A stretch of 11,864 nucleotides of DNA from Candidatus Nanohalarchaeota archaeon. Lineage in GTDB: Archaea; EX4484-52; B79-G9. The notes beneath the pieces were generated by a model, which did not search any database, had not been told where the DNA came from, and was given only the letters and a program-made list of their open reading frames with translations. The stretch is taken from the NCBI GenBank assembly GCA_017610525.1, contig JAFCBW010000018.1:1-11864 (forward strand). The letters run 5' to 3'. A program made the translations under genes and the position numbers. Shown in pieces: positions 1 through 5,253 of the stretch. Numbering within the stretch: position 1 is the first letter of the stretch; every line of letters starts with the position of its first letter.

Positions 1-311
1 TTGGAATTATTACTGATAATCCTAAAGAGAGATTTCAAACAATCAATAATAAATTTCAATTTGATAATAAATTTGATTCAATCATTATTTCGTCAGAAGT
101 TAAATCATTGAAAAACCAAAAAATAATATTTCAGGCAGCTTTGAGTTCATTAAATCTTAATTCATCAGATGCTGTTTTTATTGATAACTCAAGAAACAAT
201 TTGGAAGTTCCTACTAATATGGGTTTTAAAACCATTTTTTATGATGATAAAATTAATGACATAAGTCTCTTAATTTCTGAATTAGAGTCAATTGGTGTGT
301 CAGCAAAATAG
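1..311 (+). CDS. HAD-superfamily hydrolase, C-terminal part (5' end outside window)
   Basis: The reading frame is open from base 3 to a TAG at 309-311, so the gene begins before the window. The visible 102 residues start at G-I-I-T-D-N, which fits the region around HAD motif II. They continue with F-D-S-I-I-I-S-S-E-V-K, the usual stretch leading to the motif III lysine, and then V-F-I-D-N-S-R-N-N, which matches the motif IV acidic loop (typically I-D-D-S-xx-N) of subfamily IA phosphatases. The G-F-K-T-I-F-Y-D-D ending is also typical. The nucleophile Asp of motif I is not visible, so activity and substrate cannot be judged. An internal TTG at 108 is not the real start, because the family match extends upstream of it. 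Codons here are T- and A-ending, unlike the A/C-ending codons of the rest of the window. Confidence 0.75.
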   Translation, partial: GIITDNPKERFQTINNKFQFDNKFDSIIISSEVKSLKNQKIIFQAALSSLNLNSSDAVFIDNSRNNLEVPTNMGFKTIFYDDKINDISLLISELESIGVSAK

Positions 312-336
312 TTATTGCATCATACTGTCTCTACGG

Positions 337-356
337 CTTCGTCTTCGCTCATTCAT
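337..356 (-). repeat. Inverted copy of the GAGCGAAGCGA-type repeat motif
   Basis: Read on the minus strand, this stretch is ATGAATGAGCGAAGACGAAG. It closely matches the + strand at 10561-10578 (ATGATTGAGCGAAGCGAA) and, less well, 10620-10633. It lies between the T-rich HAD gene and the A/C-rich remainder, so it may mark a junction. The match is short, so relatedness is inferred. Confidence 0.45.
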
Positions 357-407
357 CTCGCATACTCACCAACAAACAGCAATTAAATGGTAAACCCCAA
401 ACACAAG

Positions 408-416
408 ATATATAAA
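408..416 (+). promoter_or_regulatory. TATA box for the SerK-MOSC gene
   Basis: ATATATAAA followed by CC fits an archaeal TATA box and resembles other candidate boxes in this window. It predicts transcription starting near 438. A GGTGA ribosome-binding sequence follows at 446-450, ahead of the GTG start at 463. Confidence 0.6.
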
Positions 417-462
417 CCTTAACCCACATAAATTAACTACATAACGGTGAGTCTAATGACTG

Positions 463-1521
463 GTGAACGTGTTTGCATCAACAAATGAAAAAGAACCATT
501 ACTTCTCTATAATCCCAATAACCCACTAAGCACCACCAAAAAAACAAAACTTAGTTCCAACAGGACCCATTCTCACATCCATAACCACATCCCTCAGTCC
601 CAGCCATACAACATAAAACTAACCAACACAGACAGCCTAAAACCCCACGAGCACACAGACCCGAAAAAAATACACGAAGTCAAAAAAAGCATAATTGAAG
701 AAGGCATAAAATACCCGATAGTAGCAGACAAAAAAACAAACATAATCCTCGACGGCCACCACAGGCACAACGTCTTCAAAAAACTAAAAATCAAAAACAT
801 CCCCGTATTCTACGTAAACTACCTGGACAACGAAATCATCCTCGACTCATGGAACAGCCGCAAACTAACAAAACAGGACGTCATAAACAACGCAGCCTCA
901 GGCAAACTATACCCCATCAAGACAACCAAACACATGCTAAAAACACCCGACGGACAAACACACATCTCGCAAACACTCCCAAGAATAAACATGGACATAA
1001 CCCAACTAACAGACAATACACCAACAATAAAAAGATTGTATCCCCTTAGACACATGATAAAAATGAAAGGAAAAATACACTCAATCAACATAAGCGCAAG
1101 CAAGCACATAACAAAAGCCCCTGTAAAAGAAGCAAAAGCAATAGAGAACTTCGGTCTTGAATCAGATGCCCATGCCGGCACAGAAATAAGACAAATCAGC
1201 CTCCTTGCCCAGGAAAGCATAGACCGCATGAAAGAAAGCGCAAAAATCAAACAAAAACAAATCACCCTAAACCCCGGCGACTTCGCAGAAAACATAACAA
1301 CCAAAGATATAGACCTAAAACAACTAAAGATAGGCGACAGACTAAAAGCAGGAGACGAAGTAATCCTCGAAGTCTCAAAAATCGGAAAAACATGCCATGC
1401 CGGCTGCAAAATATACCAGGAACTCGGCGAATGCGTCATGCCAAAAGAAGGCATATTCGTAAAAGTAATCGTGGGCGGAACAATAAACCAAGGCGACACA
1501 CTGCAAACACTAGACAACTAG
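463..1521 (+). CDS. Fusion protein: ParB/SerK-like free-serine kinase domain plus MOSC domain
   Basis: This 352-residue protein contains two unrelated domains. Residues 1-48 are a variable tail with a His-rich patch (THSHIHNH, 35-42). Residues about 49-185 match the ParB/sulfiredoxin-fold family that includes archaeal ADP-dependent serine kinase SerK and staphylococcal SbnI: L-K-P-H-E at 59-63 (E63 fits the catalytic Glu), I-L-D-G-H-H-R at 95-101, and K-T-T-K-H at 153-157. Such enzymes make O-phosphoserine. Residues about 201-347 are a MOSC domain: G-L-E-S-D-A-H-A-G at 231-239, R-Q-I-S-L-L-A at 243-249, P-G-D-F-A-E-N-I-T-T at 271-280, and C311 and C315 in G-K-T-C-H-A-G-C. MOSC domains act on sulfurated molybdenum cofactor or similar ligands. 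In-frame ATGs at 1057 and 1063 could start a MOSC-only product, but I see no ribosome-binding site for them. GTG at 463 is chosen because no better in-frame start precedes the kinase domain. The domain identities are secure; a joint function is inference. Confidence 0.85.
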   Translation: MNVFASTNEKEPLLLYNPNNPLSTTKKTKLSSNRTHSHIHNHIPQSQPYNIKLTNTDSLKPHEHTDPKKIHEVKKSIIEEGIKYPIVADKKTNIILDGHHRHNVFKKLKIKNIPVFYVNYLDNEIILDSWNSRKLTKQDVINNAASGKLYPIKTTKHMLKTPDGQTHISQTLPRINMDITQLTDNTPTIKRLYPLRHMIKMKGKIHSINISASKHITKAPVKEAKAIENFGLESDAHAGTEIRQISLLAQESIDRMKESAKIKQKQITLNPGDFAENITTKDIDLKQLKIGDRLKAGDEVILEVSKIGKTCHAGCKIYQELGECVMPKEGIFVKVIVGGTINQGDTLQTLDN

Positions 1522-2030
1522 CATCTGCCTTTAGAACTCAACTCACCCAAAAAACACTCATACAACTCCTTATCAAAACCAACTAAAAGCACCCGGAAAC
1601 CCTCATTCTTCGAAACAAAATCAAGAACATCTAAAACCATCACATGCACAGCCTCACGTTTACCCACCCCTCCGACACCCGTGCCCATCCCAGGAAACGC
1701 AATCTCAAAAATCCCCTTCTTGCGAGCAACCCCAAGCGCCCCCAAAACCGCCCGACGCACATTCGAAACACCAACCCTCTCAGCAGGACCAACCATAGTA
1801 GGCGCATGAATCACAAACCGGCAAGGCAACCGCCCCGCAGTAGTCAAAACAGCAGACCCAACAGCAATAGGCGCATGCGCCATCGCCTCATCCTCAATAA
1901 CCTGCCCCCCTTTCCTCTTAATAGCAAGCGCAACCCCGCCACCCATCGACCCCAAAGAATTAGCAGGATTAACAATAGCATCAACCTTAAGCGCACAAAT
2001 ATCCCCAAAAACAACAGAAACACAATCCAT
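1518..2030 (-). CDS. Macro-domain protein (ADP-ribose binding/hydrolase type)
   Basis: A 170-residue single-domain protein starting with M-D-C-V-S-V-V. The macro-domain signature is clear: V-F-G-D-I near the N-terminus, V-D-A-I-V-N-P-A-N, then G-G-G-V-A-L-A-I-K-R-K-G-G, and F-P-G-M-G-T-G-V-G-G-V for the phosphate-binding loop. Family members bind ADP-ribose and many remove it from proteins, nucleic acids or O-acetyl-ADP-ribose; the substrate here is unknown. A TTG start seven codons upstream (2051) is possible, but ATG at 2030 sits right before the conserved core. The gene is convergent with the SerK-MOSC gene and the two share the tetranucleotide CTAG for their stop codons. It is divergent from the DUF39 gene. 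Its codons are G/T-rich, opposite to the + strand genes, because the base skew follows the DNA strand. Confidence 0.9.
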   Translation of the reverse strand: MDCVSVVFGDICALKVDAIVNPANSLGSMGGGVALAIKRKGGQVIEDEAMAHAPIAVGSAVLTTAGRLPCRFVIHAPTMVGPAERVGVSNVRRAVLGALGVARKKGIFEIAFPGMGTGVGGVGKREAVHVMVLDVLDFVSKNEGFRVLLVGFDKELYECFLGELSSKGRC

Positions 2031-2038
2031 AAAAGACC

Positions 2039-2048
2039 AATATAAACC
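2039..2048 (+). promoter_or_regulatory. TATA box for the homocysteine operon
   Basis: AATATAAACC, preceded by GACC, fits the TATA pattern of this window. It predicts a start near 2070 and a leader of about 45 bases before the ATG at 2115. A second A/T-rich candidate, AAATAAAGATAAACC at 2085-2099, lies 17-30 bases before the ATG and could give a leaderless transcript. Confidence 0.45.
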
Positions 2049-2114
2049 CAAAAAAATATTAATCTACTGCACCCCCGCAAAAACAAATAAAGATAAACCG
2101 CCATATGACAACAC

Positions 2115-3314
2115 ATGCCAAAAACATACAAAGAACTCAACGAAAAAATAAAAAAAGGACAAGCAGTCGTAGTCACAGCAGAAGAGATCATAGACCTGGT
2201 AGAAAAAGAAGGCATAGACGAAACATACAAAAACATAGACGTAGTAACCACAGCAACCTTCGGCACAATGTGCTCATCCGGCTGTTTCCTGAACTTCGGC
2301 CACTCCAAACCAAAAATAAGAATGACAGAAGCATGGCTAAACGACGTGCGCATATACACCGGTCTGGCAGCAGTAGATGCATACCTGGGCGCAACAGAAC
2401 TCCAGCACAACGACCCTGAAAACAGGTACTTCCCAGGCGAATTCAAATACGGCGGCGGCCACGTAATAGAAGACCTGGTAAGCGGCAAAGACATACAACT
2501 CTTCGCTTTATCATACGCAACAGACGAATACCCCAGACGGGAACTAAGAACAATGATAAACATAAACAACCTCAACCAGGCAACCATGGTAAACCCAAGA
2601 AACTGCTACCAAAACTACAACGTCGCAGTAAACGCCCACAAAGAACGCACCATCTACACATACATGGGCCCCCTCAAACCCAACATGCAAAACGCAACAT
2701 ACTCATCGGCAGGCCAGCTAAGCCCCCTCCTAAACGACCCCCTATGCAAAACAATCGGCATCGGCACAAAAGTATGGCTCGCAGGCGCCCAAGGCCACAT
2801 CTACTCCCAAGGCACCCAGCACACAACCGACTGCAAAAGAACAAAAAACAACGTCCCCGTAGAAGGCGCAGCCACCCTGGCACTAACAGCCGACATGAAA
2901 CACATGGACAGCGAATTCGTACGCGGCGCAAGCATAAAAGGCTACGGCACAAGCCTCGCACTTGGAATAGGCATCCCAATCCCAATACTGGACAAAGAAA
3001 TCCTAAAGGCAACATGCGTAAAAGACGAAGACATATACGCACCCATAATAGACTACAGCAGCGACTACCCCAAAAGACTATCAAACACAATAGCAAAAGT
3101 CAACTACAAACAACTGAAATCAGGACAAATCAAGATAGGCAACAAAAAAGTAAAAACAAGTTCAATGTCAAGCTACCCGAAAGCCAAAAAGATCGCATCA
3201 ATCCTAAAAAAAGATATACAAACAGGCAAATTCACACTCAACGAACCCTACGAAAAACTCCCAGAAAACCAGCCATTCAAACAACTAGAAATAAGAGACA
3301 ACAAAAAACAATAA
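2115..3314 (+). CDS. L-aspartate semialdehyde sulfurtransferase, DUF39/COG1900 homocysteine biosynthesis protein
   Basis: A 399-residue DUF39 protein. In methanogens this family, working with a NIL-domain ferredoxin, converts aspartate semialdehyde and sulfide-derived sulfur to homocysteine. Landmarks: V-V-T-T-A-T-F-G-T-M-C-S-S-G-C at 43-57 with the conserved Cys at 53 and an extra Cys at 57; K-Y-G-G-G-H-V-I-E-D-L-V at 111-122; N-P-R-N-C-Y-Q-N-Y at 160-168; I-Y-T-Y-M-G at 180-185; S-S-A-G-Q-L-S-P-L-L-N-D-P-L at 197-210; and G-T-Q-H at 233-236. It ends without the CBS domains found at the C-terminus of some relatives. At 136-141 the protein reads T-D-E-Y-P-R, where I recall relatives having Cys in place of Glu, and position 164 is Cys where I recall Ala. 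No ribosome-binding site is evident at the ATG. It is first in an operon with the next two genes. Confidence 0.93.
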   Translation: MPKTYKELNEKIKKGQAVVVTAEEIIDLVEKEGIDETYKNIDVVTTATFGTMCSSGCFLNFGHSKPKIRMTEAWLNDVRIYTGLAAVDAYLGATELQHNDPENRYFPGEFKYGGGHVIEDLVSGKDIQLFALSYATDEYPRRELRTMININNLNQATMVNPRNCYQNYNVAVNAHKERTIYTYMGPLKPNMQNATYSSAGQLSPLLNDPLCKTIGIGTKVWLAGAQGHIYSQGTQHTTDCKRTKNNVPVEGAATLALTADMKHMDSEFVRGASIKGYGTSLALGIGIPIPILDKEILKATCVKDEDIYAPIIDYSSDYPKRLSNTIAKVNYKQLKSGQIKIGNKKVKTSSMSSYPKAKKIASILKKDIQTGKFTLNEPYEKLPENQPFKQLEIRDNKKQ

Positions 3315-3385
3315 ACAGATGACAAAAAATGACAGCCAAAAAAGAACAAGACAAAGAAACAAAACATCCTAATAACCCTAAAGTT

Positions 3386-3431
3386 GGGAGGGTGGGGGCT
3401 CGAGGATGGACACCACCAAACACCAAGGGGG
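3386..3431 (+). other. G-rich tract ahead of the ferredoxin gene
   Basis: GGGAGGGTGGGGG at 3386-3398 and GGGGG at 3427-3431 stand out in a + strand otherwise very poor in G. The first run resembles a strong archaeal ribosome-binding sequence and precedes a small ORF (ATG 3406 to TAA 3441). The second lies 2 bases before the ATG at 3434. The four G-runs could also form a quadruplex, though the last loop would be long. Confidence 0.4.
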
Positions 3432-3433
3432 AT

Positions 3434-3458
3434 ATGAATAATAATGATAACAATAACA
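3434..3458 (+). repeat. AAT-rich simple sequence encoding an Asn run
   Basis: ATGAATAATAATGATAACAA and the bases after it form a near-microsatellite of AAT/AAC codons at the start of the ferredoxin gene. It encodes M-N-N-N-D-N-N-N. It is prone to length change and probably explains the low-complexity N-terminus. Confidence 0.5.
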
Positions 3459-3937
3459 CAGACACACAAAACAATATACAAGATAACACCAACACCCCCA
3501 ATAACTTAAAAACAAAAAAATTCCAGCTCCGCTACCCGAAAAAAAGAATAAAAGACCCCACCATATACTACATCATAAAACACTACAACGTAATCCCAAA
3601 CATCCTTCGCGCAAACATCACAGAAAAGCAAGTCGGCTTCATGATAATAGAACTTGAAGGAAAAGAAAAAAACATAGAAGACTCAATCACCTACCTGAAA
3701 TCCCAGGGAATAAAAGTAAACACCTTCAAAACAGGCACACAACTAAACAAAAACAAATGCACACAATGCAGCATCTGCATCGCCCACTGTCCCACAGGCG
3801 CCCTCCACATACCAGACAAGAAAACAATGGAAATAGAATTCGACAGAGACAAATGCATAGAATGCAGAGCATGCATCAAAGTATGTCCCTTCGGCGCAAT
3901 TGATGATCTAAATGGAAACCCAGACACTGACATATAA
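3434..3937 (+). CDS. NIL-domain ferredoxin with two [4Fe-4S] motifs, iron-sulfur partner of the homocysteine sulfurtransferase
   Basis: A NIL domain (from F-Q-L-R-Y-P-K-K to K-S-Q-G-I-K-V) is followed by two classic cluster motifs. The first is C-T-Q-C-S-I-C-I-A-H-C-P-T-G-A-L and the second is C-I-E-C-R-A-C-I-K-V-C-P-F-G-A-I. This matches the small NIL-ferredoxins that partner DUF39 proteins in homocysteine synthesis, and it directly follows that gene. The start is uncertain. The frame is open from ATG 3329, 14 bases after the DUF39 stop, giving 202 residues. The first 35 codons cross a G-rich tract with foreign codon use, so I favour ATG 3434 (167 residues). Even then a 24-residue Asn/Thr-rich linker precedes the NIL domain, longer than usual for the family. 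The 3' end overlaps the UPF0280 gene by 26 bases. Confidence 0.88.
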   Translation: MNNNDNNNTDTQNNIQDNTNTPNNLKTKKFQLRYPKKRIKDPTIYYIIKHYNVIPNILRANITEKQVGFMIIELEGKEKNIEDSITYLKSQGIKVNTFKTGTQLNKNKCTQCSICIAHCPTGALHIPDKKTMEIEFDRDKCIECRACIKVCPFGAIDDLNGNPDTDI

Positions 3938-4631
3938 GACAAGCAAACTCAAAGTCATAACCGACAAAAAAGAAACAATCTCCACAATAGAAAAAGAACT
4001 CATAACCCAAAGAACACTGATAGAAACCTACGCAGACAAAGAATTTCTAAACTCACTGGCCCCCATAAAAACAAAAAAAGACGCACCACACATAATAAAA
4101 GAAATGGCCACAGCCGCAAAAATTGCCAAAGTCGGTCCCATGGCAGCAGTTGCAGGCACACTGGCAGAATTCTGCGCAAAAAAAGCAATAGCCCTCCACA
4201 ACCCAAAAACACTCATCGTAGAAAACGGCGGCGACATCTACGCATACACAAAAAGCAAAATAACCATAGGCTTATTCTCAGGGCAAAACAAACTAAAAGA
4301 CAAGCTATGCTTCCACCTGACAGACGAAAACACCCCAATATCAATCTGCTCATCATCATCCAATATGGGACACTCCCTGAGCTTCGGAAAATGCGACCTT
4401 GCAGTAATCCTCTCAAAAAAAGCAAGCATCGCAGACGCCCTCGCAACAGCAGCAGCAAACAAAATAAAAACCGAAAAAGACATAAAAAAAACACTTGAAT
4501 GGCTCAAAAAAAAGAAACATTTCGAAGGCGCAATAATCATCAAAGACAAAAAAATCGGCATGATAGGAAACATCCCAAAACTAACAAAAAACCAGGACTC
4601 AAACCTGGAAACCAAAATCACAAAACTATAG
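3912..4631 (+). CDS. UPF0280 (COG2122) protein, ApbE-like fold, linked to sulfide assimilation
   Basis: A 239-residue member of UPF0280. Conserved blocks: M-A-T-A-A-K-I-A-K-V-G-P-M-A-A-V-A-G at 65-82, I-V-E-N-G-G-D-I-Y at 102-110, S-I-C-S-S-S-S-N-M-G-H-S-L-S-F-G at 144-159, and A-D-A-L-A-T-A-A-A-N at 174-183. The last three resemble nucleotide-binding and threonine/serine motifs of ApbE-like flavin transferases. In Methanosarcina the homologous protein is reported to help assimilate sulfide, and the family commonly travels with DUF39 and NIL-ferredoxin genes, as here. Its biochemical activity is not established as far as I know. The 26-base overlap with the ferredoxin gene suggests translational coupling. 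It ends two bases from the convergent membrane-protein gene. Confidence 0.9.
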   Translation: METQTLTYKTSKLKVITDKKETISTIEKELITQRTLIETYADKEFLNSLAPIKTKKDAPHIIKEMATAAKIAKVGPMAAVAGTLAEFCAKKAIALHNPKTLIVENGGDIYAYTKSKITIGLFSGQNKLKDKLCFHLTDENTPISICSSSSNMGHSLSFGKCDLAVILSKKASIADALATAAANKIKTEKDIKKTLEWLKKKKHFEGAIIIKDKKIGMIGNIPKLTKNQDSNLETKITKL

Positions 4632-4633
4632 AC

Positions 4634-5008
4634 TCAATAACTGCCTCCCTTCCAGACCCACACAACCGCAAAGATAGGCATCAAAAAATCCGTCAAAAAC
4701 ATAACCGGCTTAATCCCGAACCTGTAAAAAACATAAGAAACACTATAAGATTCAAAAAACCCAAGCCCGTGAAGCGAAATACCAAGCGCCACCAGAACAA
4801 GCCCAACAACAGCAATATGCGGCCGGGAAAGAATCATAAGCACCCCTATAGCAAAAAAAATCAGCGCATTCACAATAAGAAGCGGATAACTCATAACAAA
4901 ACCAAACCCTATCTCAGCAAACTTAAGATAACCGACACAAACAAACACAGCGCCAAACAAAAGCTCAAGCGCGCGCCAATTCAGAAGCGACCCCAGACTG
5001 AAATACAT
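4634..5008 (-). CDS. Small polytopic membrane protein, unknown function
   Basis: This 124-residue frame starts M-Y-F-S-L-G-S-L-L-N-W-R-A-L-E. About four hydrophobic spans are visible: A-L-E-L-L-F-G-A-V-F-V-C-V-G-Y; Y-P-L-L-I-V-N-A-L-I-F-F-A-I-G-V-L-M-I-L; H-I-A-V-V-G-L-V-L-V-A-L-G-I-S-L; and P-V-M-F-L-T-D-F-L-M-P-I-F-A-V-V-W-V-W. I do not recognise the family. A TATA-like box on this strand at 5031-5039 sits about 27 bases before the ATG, as expected for a leaderless transcript, which supports this start over TTG/ATG options further upstream. It converges on the sulfur operon with a 2-base gap. Support is moderate because any G/T-rich frame in this skewed sequence tends to look hydrophobic. 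Confidence 0.6.
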   Translation of the reverse strand: MYFSLGSLLNWRALELLFGAVFVCVGYLKFAEIGFGFVMSYPLLIVNALIFFAIGVLMILSRPHIAVVGLVLVALGISLHGLGFFESYSVSYVFYRFGIKPVMFLTDFLMPIFAVVWVWKGGSY

Positions 5009-5030
5009 AATAAAATATAGGTCAAACCCA

Positions 5031-5039
5031 AATATAAAT
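5031..5039 (-). promoter_or_regulatory. Minus-strand TATA box for the membrane-protein gene
   Basis: On the minus strand this reads ATTTATATT, centred about 27 bases before the ATG at 5008. That spacing fits a leaderless archaeal transcript. Confidence 0.45.
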
Positions 5040-5069
5040 GCCTTAACAAACAACAACCCAAAACAAAAA

Positions 5070-5080
5070 CGTTTATAAAA
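5070..5080 (+). promoter_or_regulatory. Upstream TATA-like box, possible distal EF-2 promoter
   Basis: GTTTATAAAAC is a good archaeal TATA match predicting a start near 5101. It would give EF-2 a leader of about 150 bases, or transcribe a short unrecognised RNA. Bases 5009-5253 otherwise hold no gene I can support. Confidence 0.4.
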
Positions 5081-5193
5081 CTTCGCACAGAAAGAGTATG
5101 TTCTTAAGAGGAGCACCACAAACAAATCACAACAACAAAAATACAAAACACACAATCCAGAACAAAGAATGCAAAACAGGGCTCACAAAAAAA

Positions 5194-5203
5194 ACATATA
5201 AAC
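5194..5203 (+). promoter_or_regulatory. Proximal TATA box for EF-2
   Basis: ACATATAAAC followed by CCCC lies about 55 bases before the EF-2 ATG, predicting a start near 5225 and a short leader. A GGCGAT sequence at 5245-5250 is an imperfect ribosome-binding site for ATG 5254. Confidence 0.55.
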
Positions 5204-5253
5204 CCCCGCAAACAATCAATCATACACTAAAAAAATATTCAAAAGGCGATGAA

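Noticed and set aside
819..1517. Long minus-strand frame (232 codons) opposite the SerK-MOSC gene
   Set aside because: It lies wholly antisense to a gene with clear domains. Its hydrophobic, Ser/Phe-rich product is what the A/C-rich strand gives when read backwards.
1844..2587. Minus-strand frame of 247 codons across the macro and DUF39 genes
   Set aside because: It overlaps two strongly supported genes and its product has no recognisable motif; a reverse-strand shadow.
5009..5155. N-terminal extension of the minus-strand membrane protein
   Set aside because: It would place the promoter-like box inside the coding region, and the Cys/Phe-rich sequence looks like skewed non-coding DNA.
5098..5253. 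52-codon upstream extension of EF-2
   Set aside because: It is non-conserved and K/N/T-rich, crosses a good TATA box, and the typical EF-2 N-terminus begins at ATG 5254.
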